A DNA stretch of 64,000 nucleotides, from positions 408,894 to 472,893 of the forward strand of contig NZ_FOGP01000001.1 of the NCBI RefSeq assembly GCF_900111255.1. The letters run 5' to 3'. A program made the position numbers and the translations under genes. The notes under the pieces were generated by a model, which was not told the origin of the DNA, did no database searches, and saw only the letters and a program-made list of their open reading frames with translations. This DNA is from Parafannyhessea umbonata (GTDB taxonomy: Bacteria; Actinomycetota; Coriobacteriia; Coriobacteriales; Atopobiaceae). This document shows positions 8,564 through 17,339 of the stretch, piece after piece (position 1 is the stretch's first letter; every line of letters starts with the position of its first letter).

Positions 8564-9199
8564 TTATATGGCCGTGCTTCGGCGCGTCTGAAGCGGCAGC
8601 GTCTGATTCGATGACACCTGACATTCCAGCCACTCGACGAATCTGTTGGTGTTGTCTGCATAAATGTTCTGATATGCAGGTTTGAGATCATCCAACGAGG
8701 GCAGATGGCGAGCAAGAACATCCTCTTCGTAACGGGATTCTTGTCGGAGACCCCGTTCATCTCACGTTTCTCCAGCCTTATCTCTCTGCGCAGGCATTCT
8801 TTAATTGCGGCGTCGGTCTCGCTCGCTTTACGGTATTTCGCCTTGGTGCAAAGACTGTCGCTCATGATGCGAACAGGGGATTGCCGCTACAAGGAGAAGA
8901 GTAAAACGATTTGATTGAGCCGCGCGCAATGATCTTTGCGCAGCGCTCGTGTGTGGAAAAGCCTTCACGAGCCATCTTCCGGGAACTCTCTTTATGGCTT
9001 AGATCTCGAAGCCCTTTCCTTGTTAGGCCTCCGAGCTTGTCAACAACCTTAGATACTGCGTTCTTCTCGAGGGCAGGGGTAGAGCATGGGCAATCAGGGC
9101 ATTGACCTGAGTTTGAAATGACGTAATGTCCGACATGAACCTTGTAGTCGGACCAGTGGATTGAAGAACGCCATTTGCGATGTCGGCAACGTCAGCCAT
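8564..9199 (-). pseudogene. Decayed gene relic of unknown function
   Basis: A 943-base stretch (8433-9376) has no intact gene, but the minus strand contains successive protein-like frames. An ATG at 9199 with GGGGGAG before it opens MADVADIANG. The reading then continues in a second frame to a TGA at 8862-8864, which overlaps an ATG at 8865 (MSDSLCTKAKYRK) in a third frame. Near 8715 the coding signal shifts again into a frame containing LDDLKPAYQNIYADNTNRF and ending TAA at 8564-8566. I do not recognise the family. The pieces look like one or two genes with at least two frameshifts; the ATGA junction could also be a true overlap of two short genes. Confidence 0.4.
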
Positions 9200-9261
9200 T
9201 TGCTGCTCCCCCAAGTCTTGGGATGTCTTTCTGGATGCACTTGGCGGCTTCAAAAGAGCAA

Positions 9262-9313
9262 AAAAACAATTAGAAGAAAGCTGCCGGATCGCACGCGGGA
9301 GCGATCCGGCAGC
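9262..9313 (-). terminator. Terminator of the truncated peroxiredoxin gene
   Basis: Perfect 13-bp stem (GCTGCCGGATCGC at 9280-9292 with its complement at 9301-9313). Read on the minus strand it is followed by TTTCTTCTAATTGTTTTTTT. It lies 64 bases beyond the peroxiredoxin stop and is intact although the gene is not. Confidence 0.85.
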
Positions 9314-9376
9314 AGACAAGGGAATCCCGCGCACGCGGTAGTGGGGGACGGCACGCACTCAGCGCATGCGGGATTG

Positions 9377-9605
9377 CTAGTGGGATGTCTTCTTGAAGCA
9401 GAGGAACCAGTCGAGGCAGTACTGCTCCTCGGTCTGGTTCTCCATGCGGTCCTTGGCGACGCCGCAGGAGCCGGCCGTGGGGACGATCACGTCGTCGCCC
9501 GGACGCCAGTCGGCCGGGGTGGCGCAGGCCTGTGCGTCTGCGGTCTGGAGTGCCTGGATGACGCGCTTGATCTCGTCGAAGTTTCGCCCGGCTTGGACAA
9601 GCGTC
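9377..9605 (-). pseudogene. 3' fragment of a peroxiredoxin gene
   Basis: The last 66 or so codons, reading from GRNFDEIKRVIQALQTADA through ATPADWRPGDDVIVP to CFKKTSH-stop, match the C-terminal part of Prx6/archaeal-type alkyl hydroperoxide peroxiredoxins, including the late Cys pair region (YCLDWFLCFKK). Upstream of GRNFDEI the homology stops abruptly at about 9605, where the sequence becomes antisense to a Crp-type regulator gene. The thioredoxin fold and peroxidatic Cys (about 150 residues) are missing. The minus-strand frame stays open into the neighbour by chance. This is a deletion remnant. Confidence 0.8.
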
Positions 9606-9610
9606 TGCGC

Positions 9611-10216
9611 ATGATGATCAAGAACTCCGCGCGGTTCATCCGCTTCCACGATGGCGCGCGCGTTCATGGCAATGATACCGACCGCACGGGGCTGCTCATG
9701 GTTCTTAAGGGGAGCCTCCGCGCCTACCTGCTGTCGTCTTCGGGTCGCGAGTGCACGCTGTTTCGCGTGGAGGAGGGCGAATGCTACGCGCTGTCGTGTT
9801 CCAGGTTGCTGTCGCTCGTCACCTTTGACCTCTTTCTGGACGCCGATGGGACAACGGAGCTGCTCGTGGTCGACTCGGAAGTCTACAACAGGGTCGCCGT
9901 CGAGTGCCTTGCCGCTGAGGCCTTTGCCTACCGTCAGGCCGCGATGAGGTTCAGCGATGCGATGTGGGTTATGGAGCAAGTGCTGTTCATGCGGTTGGAG
10001 GCACGCGTGGCGGCGTTCCTGCTCGACGAGGTGGCGCGGCGGCGGAGGGACTCGCTTAGTCTTACCCACGACGAGCTTGCGCGTCACATTGGGAGCGCGC
10101 GAGAGGCGGTCTCGCGCGTCCTGAAGCAGCTTGACCGTCGCGGCGTCGTCCTGCTCTCGCGCGGCCGGGTTGACGTGCTTGACAAACGAGCGCTGCGCGC
10201 CCTGGTCGGCGTCTAG
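9611..10216 (+). pseudogene. 5'-truncated Crp/Fnr-family regulator
   Basis: About 201 codons remain. They cover a cyclic-nucleotide-binding-type beta barrel (LLMVLKGSLRAYLLSSSGRE, truncated at its N-terminal side), a dimer helix and a C-terminal winged HTH with the family phrase DELARHIGSAREAVSRVLKQL. The first 20-30 residues usual in this family are absent. The first ATG (9611) has no ribosome site, and the upstream sequence is the antisense of the peroxiredoxin remnant, so promoter and start were lost in the same deletion. Crp/Fnr regulators next to peroxide genes usually respond to oxidative or redox signals; here regulator and target were probably divergent before the deletion. Residual expression cannot be excluded. 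Confidence 0.7.
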
Positions 10217-10402
10217 GGTCGATTGCTTCGCGAGCGGGGCGGCACGTCCTTCTTGCTGGCCTTGCCTTGCTAATTTTGAACGCGCTGCGATGTCGTGTTT
10301 CATGCTCCTTGCGTGGGTTTGGCCGTACCCTGCGATGCGCTACGATGGGCGGGCTAGACATGGGGCGGGCGTGCCGTCCGCCATCGATCGCAAGGAGGAG
10401 AC

Positions 10403-11881
10403 ATGGCCAAGGAGCCGAGTGGCGACAAGCTGCTGGACGCGGGCAGCCTGGACGCTGACCAGCTGGACAAGAAGATCGACGCCTACGTCGACGAGGTGTG
10501 GGAGGGTGCCATCGAGGACATCCGCTCGCTGGTGAGGATTCCCTCCGTCGAGGACACCTTGGCTGCGCAGCCGGGCATGCCCTGGGGTCCCAAGGCCCAC
10601 GACGCGCTCGTGCAGGGGCTTGCCATCGCCTCCAAGTTGGGGATGGACGCTCATGAGTGCGAGGGCGGCCGCATTGGCTACGCCGACGTCGCGGGCGCGT
10701 CTGACACGCAGATTGCGCTGATCTGCCACACCGACGTGGTTCCCGAGGGACTTGGCTGGACCGTCGACCCGTTTGACGTCACCCGCCGCGAGGGCTACCT
10801 GATCGGCCGCGGCGTCCTGGATGACAAGGGCCCCTGCGTGATGGGCCTCTACGCCGTCGAATTCGTCGCGCGCCTGGCCCGCGAGAGGGGAGAGCGGCTG
10901 CCCTACACCCTTCGCTTTCTCGTTGGCAACAACGAGGAGACCAACATGGGCGACCTTGACTGGTACCTCAAGAACTACGATGAGCCCGCCTTTGCGTTCT
11001 CGCCCGACGCCGACTTTCCGCTGATCTGCGGCGAGAAGGGCGTCTTCCACGGTCACTTCGAGTCTGCCGAGGTCTTCGGCGGTAAGGGCGACTCGCGCAT
11101 CGTCGAGATGGACGGCGGCACCGTCGCCAACGCCATCCCGTCTCAGGCGACCGCCACGGTCCGTGCGACCGCGGGCGAGCTCGCTGCCACCGACGTGGTG
11201 GACGTCGAGCCTGCGGGCGACGGCCTGGCGAGGCTCACGTCCCACGGCAAGGGCGGCCACGCATCGCTTCCCGAGGGCACCGTCAACGCGATCGGCCTGC
11301 TCGTTGACTACCTGCTGGACAACGGCGTCTGCTCTGCGGACGAGAGGGCCTTCCTCGAGCTGCAGCACGCGCTCTGCAGCATGGGCCACGACGGCGCGTC
11401 GCTGGGCATCGAGAGCTCCGACGACAAGTTCGGCGCGCTGTCCGTCATCGGCGGCACGGTGCGCACCGAGGGCGGCCGCCTGAGGCAGACCATGGACTCT
11501 CGCTATCCCACGTCCATCACCGACGAGCAGATCGCCTGCGCGCTGGCTACGCTGGCCGACGCGCACGCCGCTACCTTCGACGTGGACGCGGTGAAGGTGC
11601 CGTTCTACATCGACCCCGAGTCTCCCGAGGTCAAAGCCCTGCTTTCTGCCTATGACGGAGTCACCGGCAAGACCTCGAAGGCCATCACCATTGGCGGCGG
11701 CACCTACGCCCGCAAGTTCACGCGCGCCTGCGCCTTTGGCCCCCACGACCCCGACGAGGTCGTCCCCGGGTGGGTCGGCCCCGAGCACGGTCCCGACGAG
11801 GGCATCAGTGAGGCCAGCCTGAAGTGCGCCATGAAGGTCTACATCCACGCGATCCTGAACCTGATGCAGCTCGAGCTCTAG
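10403..11881 (+). CDS. M20 family dipeptidase (PepV/Sapep type)
   Basis: A 492-residue cytosolic zinc dipeptidase. The two-metal site is visible: His in ICHTDVVP, bridging Asp in GVLDDKGP, the Glu pair in NNEETN, Asp in SPDADFP and a late His after GGGTYARKF. The lid domain occupies roughly 215-400. It would cleave dipeptides taken up from the medium. The ATG follows AAGGAGGAG. A paralogue with the same motifs lies at 30161-31573, on the other side of the Amadori-product region. An Ala/Asp-rich N-terminal extension of about 20 residues is not seen in the paralogue. Confidence 0.92.
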   Translation: MAKEPSGDKLLDAGSLDADQLDKKIDAYVDEVWEGAIEDIRSLVRIPSVEDTLAAQPGMPWGPKAHDALVQGLAIASKLGMDAHECEGGRIGYADVAGASDTQIALICHTDVVPEGLGWTVDPFDVTRREGYLIGRGVLDDKGPCVMGLYAVEFVARLARERGERLPYTLRFLVGNNEETNMGDLDWYLKNYDEPAFAFSPDADFPLICGEKGVFHGHFESAEVFGGKGDSRIVEMDGGTVANAIPSQATATVRATAGELAATDVVDVEPAGDGLARLTSHGKGGHASLPEGTVNAIGLLVDYLLDNGVCSADERAFLELQHALCSMGHDGASLGIESSDDKFGALSVIGGTVRTEGGRLRQTMDSRYPTSITDEQIACALATLADAHAATFDVDAVKVPFYIDPESPEVKALLSAYDGVTGKTSKAITIGGGTYARKFTRACAFGPHDPDEVVPGWVGPEHGPDEGISEASLKCAMKVYIHAILNLMQLEL

Positions 11882-11920
11882 GCCGGCCATTGCGACGAGA
11901 TAGTCCATCAGGTGCGACTG

Positions 11921-11960
11921 GGGCCGCCATCCGAGTGCAATCGGGTGGCGGCCCTTCTTG
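11921..11960 (+). terminator. Terminator after the first dipeptidase gene
   Basis: A 14-bp stem with one G-U pair (GGGCCGCCATCCGA at 11921-11934 with 11941-11954), a 6-base loop and the T-rich tail TTCTTGT. It lies between convergent genes. Confidence 0.75.
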
Positions 11961-11974
11961 TCGTGCGGGCTTTG

Positions 11975-12655
11975 CTAGGGGCGTGCGAGGTCGCGCCAGT
12001 CGTCGAGAACGAGGTCGGCCTCACGCTCGATCTGGCGCATGTCCTGCACGGGGTCGCTTGATCGCACACCGCATGCGAGCATGCCGGCCGCGCGGGCCGA
12101 GGCGAGGGCGGCCGGGATGTCCTCGAAGACGATGCAGGAGGCGGGGTCTGCTCCCAGGCGCCGCGCGGCCTCGAGGTAGATGTCAGGGTGGTCCTTCCCG
12201 CGTGCGACCTCGCGACCGTGAACGCGCACGTCGAAGAGGCTCGCCACGTCCACCTGACTGAGGCCGTCGAGGACCTCGGGGTCGTTGGTTGTTGCGAGTG
12301 CGACTTGCACGCCGCGTGCGCGGAGTCGCCCGATGTAGTCGACGACGCCCGGCCTGAGGGTGGCCTCGGCCTCGTAGAGCTTGCGGCCCATGCGGACCCA
12401 CTCGGCGCAAATCGACTCGACGCTCTCGTCGAGGCCGAAGCGCTCGATGGTGTACTCGGCCCCCTTGGAGAACCCGAGTGTGGAGAGGGTGAGCGCGTAG
12501 TCGTCCGGCACGACGAATCCGCGTGCCCCGAGGAACTCCTCGTCGACGCGCCTCCAGAGGGCGGCGGTGTCCGAGATGGTGCCGTCGAAGTCGAAGATGG
12601 CTGCCTCGAAGGCGGGCGGCCACAGCGGCGAAGGGGCGTCGTTATTGATGGTCAA
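11975..12655 (-). CDS. HAD-superfamily phosphatase (beta-phosphoglucomutase/PGP-like)
   Basis: A 226-residue HAD hydrolase with nucleophile motif FDFDGTISD (Asp22, Asp24), a helical cap in about 35-95 (type C1), motif II Thr in LATTNDP and motif IV VFEDIPAALASARAAGM. Such enzymes dephosphorylate small sugar phosphates or isomerise hexose phosphates. The Lys motif region GKDHPDIY is present. It starts with TTG, supported by CAGGAG seven bases upstream. Its neighbour is another HAD phosphatase on the same strand. The substrate cannot be read from sequence. Confidence 0.88.
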   Translation of the reverse strand: MTINNDAPSPLWPPAFEAAIFDFDGTISDTAALWRRVDEEFLGARGFVVPDDYALTLSTLGFSKGAEYTIERFGLDESVESICAEWVRMGRKLYEAEATLRPGVVDYIGRLRARGVQVALATTNDPEVLDGLSQVDVASLFDVRVHGREVARGKDHPDIYLEAARRLGADPASCIVFEDIPAALASARAAGMLACGVRSSDPVQDMRQIEREADLVLDDWRDLARP

Positions 12656-12732
12656 GGGTTATCTCCTGAGGTGGTGCCGGGGCGCGGTGGCGCACTTCAC
12701 AACTGACTCATGATAGCGCCCGCGCTATGGCG

Positions 12733-13608
12733 CTAGTCGAGGAATAACTGCTCGAGGGTCTCGAGTACTCCCGACTCCGTATTTGGCGGACAGGTTGTGT
12801 CAGCTGCACGAATCGCGTCCAAGGCGGCATTGTCCATCGCAGCACCCCAGCCGACGGCGGCAAGCATATCTACGTCGTTGCCGTTGTCGCCGAACGCAAG
12901 GCATTCGTCGAGTGACAGTCCCCATCTCTTGCAAAGGGTTGCTAGGCCAGTGGCCTTCGTGCAACCGGGCGCCATGAGGTCGACCGAGCCGTTGCCCGAG
13001 ACAACGGGGACGAGGGCCCCGCAGAGGGCGTCGGAAACAGCCTCCGAGAGCGCCTGCTCTGTCCCGTTGCGCGTTTCGATCGAGAATTTGAGCGCGATGT
13101 CGCTCAGGGACGTAAGGTCGTCGGTCCAGGAGATTCGGGGAAAGTATCGGCTCATGAGCTCAAAGAAGCCTTGGCTTGCCGAGCCGTGCTGGACGTAGGC
13201 TCCGCTCACGCAGCAGAGGGCGCACTCGGCATCCACTCTGGAGGAGAGGAGCCTCCATGCGTCCTTGACGACGCCTTGCGAGAGGGACGCATGGTCGATT
13301 ACGAGCCCGTCATCGACGACGAGGGCGCCATTCTCGGCGACGTAGGCAATGGGCGACGCGTCCGCCTCTTCCTCGATTCCTTCGAAGAACGTGCGGAGCT
13401 GGTAGTACTGGTTGCCGCTTGCGACGACAAAGCGCGTGTCAGACTCGGCCATGGCGGAGAGAACTCGGGCAAAGCGCTCACGGTCATATTCCCCGAACTG
13501 GTTTAGAAACGTTCCATCCATATCTGTGGCAACGAGACGTGGCTTGCTACCGTCCTGGAACGGCCCCAGACTCACTTTCCGTTTGCTGCTGCCGCATCGC
13601 TTCACCAT
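12733..13608 (-). CDS. Cof-type HAD phosphatase
   Basis: A 291-residue HAD-IIB (Cof/YidA) phosphatase. Motif I is ATDMDGTFL (Asp29, Asp31), motif II is VVASGNQ, and the C-terminal motif IV is FGDNGNDVDMLAAVGWGAAM. A C2 cap lies between about 100 and 215. It has a basic 20-residue N-terminal extension before the first strand. The ATG at 13608 has GGAGAG upstream. It is divergent from the short-chain dehydrogenase of the frl region and shares its AT-rich upstream region. It may dephosphorylate sugar phosphates; substrate unknown. Confidence 0.88.
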   Translation of the reverse strand: MVKRCGSSKRKVSLGPFQDGSKPRLVATDMDGTFLNQFGEYDRERFARVLSAMAESDTRFVVASGNQYYQLRTFFEGIEEEADASPIAYVAENGALVVDDGLVIDHASLSQGVVKDAWRLLSSRVDAECALCCVSGAYVQHGSASQGFFELMSRYFPRISWTDDLTSLSDIALKFSIETRNGTEQALSEAVSDALCGALVPVVSGNGSVDLMAPGCTKATGLATLCKRWGLSLDECLAFGDNGNDVDMLAAVGWGAAMDNAALDAIRAADTTCPPNTESGVLETLEQLFLD

Positions 13609-13697
13609 GGGTCTCTCCTTAATCTGAATGCCGCCTGCCCCCGAATAGATGCCAGATAAGTGAACGTGAAAATTATACCTTGTATAAGAGCGGTAAA

Positions 13698-13722
13698 TAA
13701 GTTAATACGAAATATATACCAG
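13698..13722 (+). promoter_or_regulatory. Shared 25-bp element, copy 1 (before the SDR-frlB operon)
   Basis: TAAGTTA, ten bases, then TATACCAG. The same two blocks with identical ten-base spacing occur at 17512 and 25415. It lies 53 bases before the dehydrogenase start. A second half-site TATACC followed by TTGTATA is at 13674-13686. It is either an operator for a GntR-type regulator or a promoter element. Read on the other strand, CTGGTATAT resembles an extended -10 box for the divergent Cof gene. Confidence 0.5.
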
Positions 13723-13775
13723 TACCGAATCAGGCAGTGCTGCCAGAGGGTCTCGCTGCCAGGGAAGGAGCGTTC

Positions 13776-14549
13776 ATGCGGGGAATCGAAGGGAAGGTAG
13801 TCGTCGTCACCGGTGCCGCGAGCGGCATCGGCAAGGCCACGGCGGGACGATTCGCGCACGAGGGCGCGACCGTGGCGATGCTCGATCTGTCGGCTGACGC
13901 CGTCGAGGCGGCCGCTGCCGAACTCGGTCTTTCCAAGAATGCCTACGTTGCGGTCGCCGTTGACGTGACCAACGACGAGTCGGTGGCCTCTGCCGTCGCA
14001 TCGGTTCGCGAACGCCTTGGCCGCATCGACGTCCTCTGCAACATCGCGGGGATCGGCGGTGAGGTCGGATCCGTCGAGGAGCAGGATGTCGCAACCGCCC
14101 GAAAGGTCATCGAGGTTAACCTGCTCGGTACCTACGACATGATCCACCACGTGCTTCCCGTGATGCGCGAACAGGGCGAGGGCGTGATTCTTAACACGGC
14201 CTCCGTGGACGGTATCGCCTGCTACGCCTTTGAGGCCCCGTATGCCATGAGCAAGGCCGCCGTCATTCACCTGACGCAGTGCCTTGCGAACGAGCTTGGC
14301 GGTAAGCTCCGCGCGAACTGCGTGAGCCCCGGCTGGGTGAGGACGCCCATGATGGACGCCACGGCCGACGCCTTCGGTGACATGGAGTACCAGAACGAGG
14401 GTGACCTCGTGGATCTCGGGCCTCTCGGAAGGGTGGAGGAGCCCGAGGAGATAGCCGCGGTGTTCGCGTTCCTCGCATCTGACGACGCAGCCGTGATCAA
14501 CGGTGCAGACATTCACGCCGACGGCGGCAAGTACCTCGGCAAGCAATAG
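13776..14549 (+). CDS. Short-chain dehydrogenase/reductase (SDR)
   Basis: A 257-residue classical SDR oxidoreductase. The NAD(P) motif TGAASGIG is at 12-19, Asp in MLDLSAD favours NAD, NIAGIGG is present, and the catalytic Ser-Tyr-Lys is in NTASVDG and YAMSK. The C-terminus (NGADIHADGGKYL) is typical of sugar or polyol dehydrogenases. ATG 13776 is preferred over an ATG 39 bases upstream because GGAAGGAG precedes it. It leads an operon with the FrlB-like deglycase and the broken FrlC-like gene, so it may oxidise or reduce a sugar derived from a glycated amine; that role is inferred. Confidence 0.9.
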   Translation: MRGIEGKVVVVTGAASGIGKATAGRFAHEGATVAMLDLSADAVEAAAAELGLSKNAYVAVAVDVTNDESVASAVASVRERLGRIDVLCNIAGIGGEVGSVEEQDVATARKVIEVNLLGTYDMIHHVLPVMREQGEGVILNTASVDGIACYAFEAPYAMSKAAVIHLTQCLANELGGKLRANCVSPGWVRTPMMDATADAFGDMEYQNEGDLVDLGPLGRVEEPEEIAAVFAFLASDDAAVINGADIHADGGKYLGKQ

Positions 14550-14604
14550 CCAAAGGCGCCCGTGGCAGAGGGCCGCGGGCTCGACTAGTTGGGAGACCGT
14601 AAGA

Positions 14605-15600
14605 ATGATCAAGTATGACAAGCAGCACGAGCTGGACAGCGTGAGGGGTGCCCTCGCCATTCGCGGCGAAATCGAGGCCATGGTGGACGAAGTATGCGAG
14701 CGTGGCTTCGATCTCGTATGCTACATGGGCATCGGGGGCACCTGGGCCTCCGCGCTCCAGGCCGAGTCGCACATCAAGGAGCTGAGCGACTTGCCGGTCG
14801 TCGTCGAGAACGCGGCCGAGTTCAACACGCTCGGAAACAAGCGCCTCACGGACAAGAGCGTCGTTGTCTTCTCGTCCGTCTCCGGCAACACCGCGGAGAT
14901 GGTCGTCGCCCTGGATGCCCTGAACGAGCGTGGCGTCACGACCATCGGCTTCGTTGACGACGAGGACTCGCCGCTTGCAAAGGGGGCGACCCACTGCATC
15001 GTCTATCCCGAGAACGAGCAGCTCAAGTTCTTCATGGTGGCCGATCGCTTCATGAGGAACGCCGGCCAGTTCCCGCAGTACGACGCCTACTATGCCGAGC
15101 TCGACGCGCACCTTGCGGATGCGCTCGTCTCGGTCGCGGAGGCCTCTGACGAGTTCGCTCAGAGGTTTGCCGAGGAGCACCACGACGATGACATTCACTA
15201 CTTCGTGGGCGCTGGCGAGCAGTATGGGTCGACCTACTCCTATGCGATGTGCTACTGGGAGGAGCAGCACTGGATCCGCACCAAGTCGATCCATGCCGCC
15301 GAGTTCTTCCACGGCATGCTCGAGGTGGTTGACCGCGACACGAACGTGACCGTCATCATGGGCGAGGACGCCGAGCGCCCGCTGGCCGAGCGCGTCGCCC
15401 GGTTCCTCCCGAAGATCTGCGCGCGCTACACCATCATCGACTCCAAGGACTATGCCCTTGAGGGCATCTCGCCGGAGTATCGCGGCTACCTGAGCCACCT
15501 TGTGACCCATCAGGTCACGAATCGAATTGACGCGCACATCGAGCGTATCAACTGCCACCCGATGGACATCAGGCGCTACTACCGTGCCCTCGACTACTAG
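14605..15600 (+). CDS. Fructoselysine-6-phosphate deglycase-like SIS protein (FrlB type)
   Basis: A 331-residue protein with two SIS domains. The family reaction splits a 6-phosphofructosyl-amine into an amino acid and glucose 6-phosphate. FrlB-like landmarks are VFSSVSGNTAE (first SIS sugar-phosphate loop), AAEFFHGMLEVVD, which mirrors the GEFRHGPLEIV segment of E. coli FrlB, and the C-terminal RRYYRALDY, mirroring its YYGGL tail. The ATG follows GGGAG. The gene sits 55 bases after the dehydrogenase and before an FrlC-like pseudogene. Three SIS proteins occur in this region; this one and the protein at 23309-24370 differ clearly, so they probably take different glycated substrates. Confidence 0.82.
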   Translation: MIKYDKQHELDSVRGALAIRGEIEAMVDEVCERGFDLVCYMGIGGTWASALQAESHIKELSDLPVVVENAAEFNTLGNKRLTDKSVVVFSSVSGNTAEMVVALDALNERGVTTIGFVDDEDSPLAKGATHCIVYPENEQLKFFMVADRFMRNAGQFPQYDAYYAELDAHLADALVSVAEASDEFAQRFAEEHHDDDIHYFVGAGEQYGSTYSYAMCYWEEQHWIRTKSIHAAEFFHGMLEVVDRDTNVTVIMGEDAERPLAERVARFLPKICARYTIIDSKDYALEGISPEYRGYLSHLVTHQVTNRIDAHIERINCHPMDIRRYYRALDY

Positions 15601-15618
15601 GGCATCGTTTCCCCATGC

Positions 15619-15640
15619 GGGGCCGCCTCCGGGCGGCCCC
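15619..15640 (+). terminator. Intercistronic hairpin
   Basis: A 9-bp GC stem (GGGGCCGCC / GGCGGCCCC) with a 4-base loop, 18 bases after the deglycase stop. No U-run follows, so it is more likely an attenuator or mRNA stabiliser than a full terminator. Confidence 0.5.
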
Positions 15641-15659
15641 GTCCCGTTTGGAGGTTCGC

Positions 15660-16517
15660 ATGAGCACGATAACGATGCGCGACGTCTCCGTCATGGGCAC
15701 ATCGTACGTGCATTACCCGTTCGAGTTCTTTCTCGACTCAATGGCCGAGCTTGGAATCGAGCGCATTGACCTTTGAGGTGCCGAGCCGTTCTACTGCAGG
15801 CTCGACTACCCTGACTCCTGGGCGGCCTCCCGCCGCCTGCGCGCCATGCGGCGGCAGATGGAGGAGCGCGGCCAGTGCGTGACGATCTACACGCCCGAGA
15901 CCCTTGGCTACCCCTATAGCCTCTGCGATCCCAACCCGGCGCTCACGCTGCGTACGATCGAGTTCTTCAAGTGGGCCTTCGAGGACGCGCACGAGTTGGG
16001 CTGCGGCCGCGTCTTCGTCAACTCGGGCTGCGGCCTGAGGAGCCTGCCGCGCGAGGAGTCGCTCAAGCGTTGCGTGGACACCCTGGCGACCATCTGCGAC
16101 CTCACCGAGGCGGAGGGCATCGTCATGCCCCTCGAGCAGCTCCAGCCCTACGAAAGCAACCTCGTCACGACCCTCCCCGACGTGCGTCGGGTGCTCGAGA
16201 CCGTCTCCTCTCCCGCGCTTCGGGTGTGCGTCGACCTCACGGCGATGGAGGTACAGGGAGAGACGCTCGACGACTACTTTGATTGCTTTGGGGACAAGGT
16301 CGAGTGGATTCACTATTCCGACTCCCATCACGAAGCGGTGGGCTCGGGCTCCTACGGACGCGAGAAGCTCGCCGGTTTCATCCGCACGCTTGAGGAGCGT
16401 GACTTCGAGAATGGGATCGACCTCGAGATCAACGATTCCATCTACTGGGAGGACCCGCACTCTCCCCATGAGGCCACCTGTCGGTATTTGCGAGAAGAGC
16501 TTGGCCTTGAAGGCTAG
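15660..16517 (+). pseudogene. FrlC-type sugar epimerase/isomerase with an in-frame TGA
   Basis: A TIM-barrel AP-endonuclease-2 family protein (285 codons) related to fructoselysine 3-epimerase FrlC. The reading frame is otherwise perfect from ATG 15660 (TGGAGG upstream) to TAG 16517, but codon 39 is TGA (15774-15776). In FrlC and in the intact paralogue at 26325 the equivalent position is Trp in the ELWGGRPH motif; here it reads DL-stop-GAEPF. One G-to-A change from TGG explains it. Metal-site segments TPETLGYPY, PLEQLQPYESN, WIHYSDSHHE and LEINDSIYWED remain intact, so the lesion is recent or is read through. A restart is possible at ATG 15846. It ends overlapping the convergent esterase by four bases. 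Confidence 0.85.
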
Positions 16518-17302
16518 AGGCTCGGTACCTCGAGGCCAGAAAACATCCGCAGCGCGCGGTCCAGGGCGCCGTTCCAGAAGAGGAAGTCGTGCCGCCCAGG
16601 CCAACTCTCGAAGGTGCTCCTGCAGCCGAGGCGCGCAAGCGCCTCGGCGAGCCCTCTTACGTAGGGGCAGAACGGGTCATCCTCTCCGACCATCTGGATG
16701 ATGCGCGGGATACTGTCTATTCCGACCTGTGAGATCGCCGTTCGAGCAAGGCTCTCGACCGAGTGCTCCTCGTCAGGTCCCGCCTCGCCGAAGACGGCAC
16801 GCATCTCGGCGTCACCCCAAAAGAGGTCAGAGAAGTGCTCGGCAAGCGCTGCGGGGTCAGTCACGGCGGAGAGCGCTGCCACCCCGGCGAAGCGCTCGGG
16901 GTGGGCGAGGGCCATCCTGAGCGCACCGTATCCTCCCATGCTCTCGCCGCACACGAAGGTGTGCTCTCGGTCGCGCGGAAGCCTGAACCAGGTGTGCACG
17001 AGCTCGGGCAGCTCTTCCGAGACCCATTCGAAGTAGCGCGGTCCCGTGGGTGCGTCGAGATAGAAGCTCCGGTTGCCGTCGGGCATCACGACGGCAAAGT
17101 CATAGACCTTCGCGAAGGCCTCGACCATCGAGAAGCGGGCCCACTCGTCAGCGTTCGAGCCGAGTCCGTGCAGGAGGTATAGAACCTTCAGGTCATTATC
17201 TATCTCGGTCCAGAAGTCTTCAGAGTCGTCAGGGAGAATTACGTTCACATGCTGCGTGACGCGAAGCGATCTCGAGTAGAAGTCCCCGCTTAGCGTGCTC
17301 AT
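16514..17302 (-). CDS. Alpha/beta-hydrolase esterase (esterase D/PF00756-like)
   Basis: About 262 residues. The nucleophile elbow is GESMGGYGAL, the oxyanion region LLHGLGSNADEW, the acidic residue is in GEDDPF and the His in WPGRHDFLFW, all consistent with the S-formylglutathione hydrolase/acetyl-esterase family. There is no signal peptide, so it is cytosolic. The start at MSTLSG (17302) is chosen because AAGGTGGGG precedes it; a longer frame begins ten residues upstream. Its stop overlaps that of the convergent FrlC-like pseudogene. Within the frl region it could deacylate acylated sugar-amine substrates; this is inference. Confidence 0.85.
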   Translation of the reverse strand: MSTLSGDFYSRSLRVTQHVNVILPDDSEDFWTEIDNDLKVLYLLHGLGSNADEWARFSMVEAFAKVYDFAVVMPDGNRSFYLDAPTGPRYFEWVSEELPELVHTWFRLPRDREHTFVCGESMGGYGALRMALAHPERFAGVAALSAVTDPAALAEHFSDLFWGDAEMRAVFGEAGPDEEHSVESLARTAISQVGIDSIPRIIQMVGEDDPFCPYVRGLAEALARLGCRSTFESWPGRHDFLFWNGALDRALRMFSGLEVPSL

Positions 17303-17339
17303 GGCCCCACCTTTCTGACGTGCGCGCGTCATGCGCTAA

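Noticed and set aside
15774-15776. TGA as a selenocysteine codon in the FrlC-like gene
   Set aside because: The aligned residue is Trp, not Cys, and no clear SECIS-like hairpin was noticed downstream; a TGG to TGA change is simpler.
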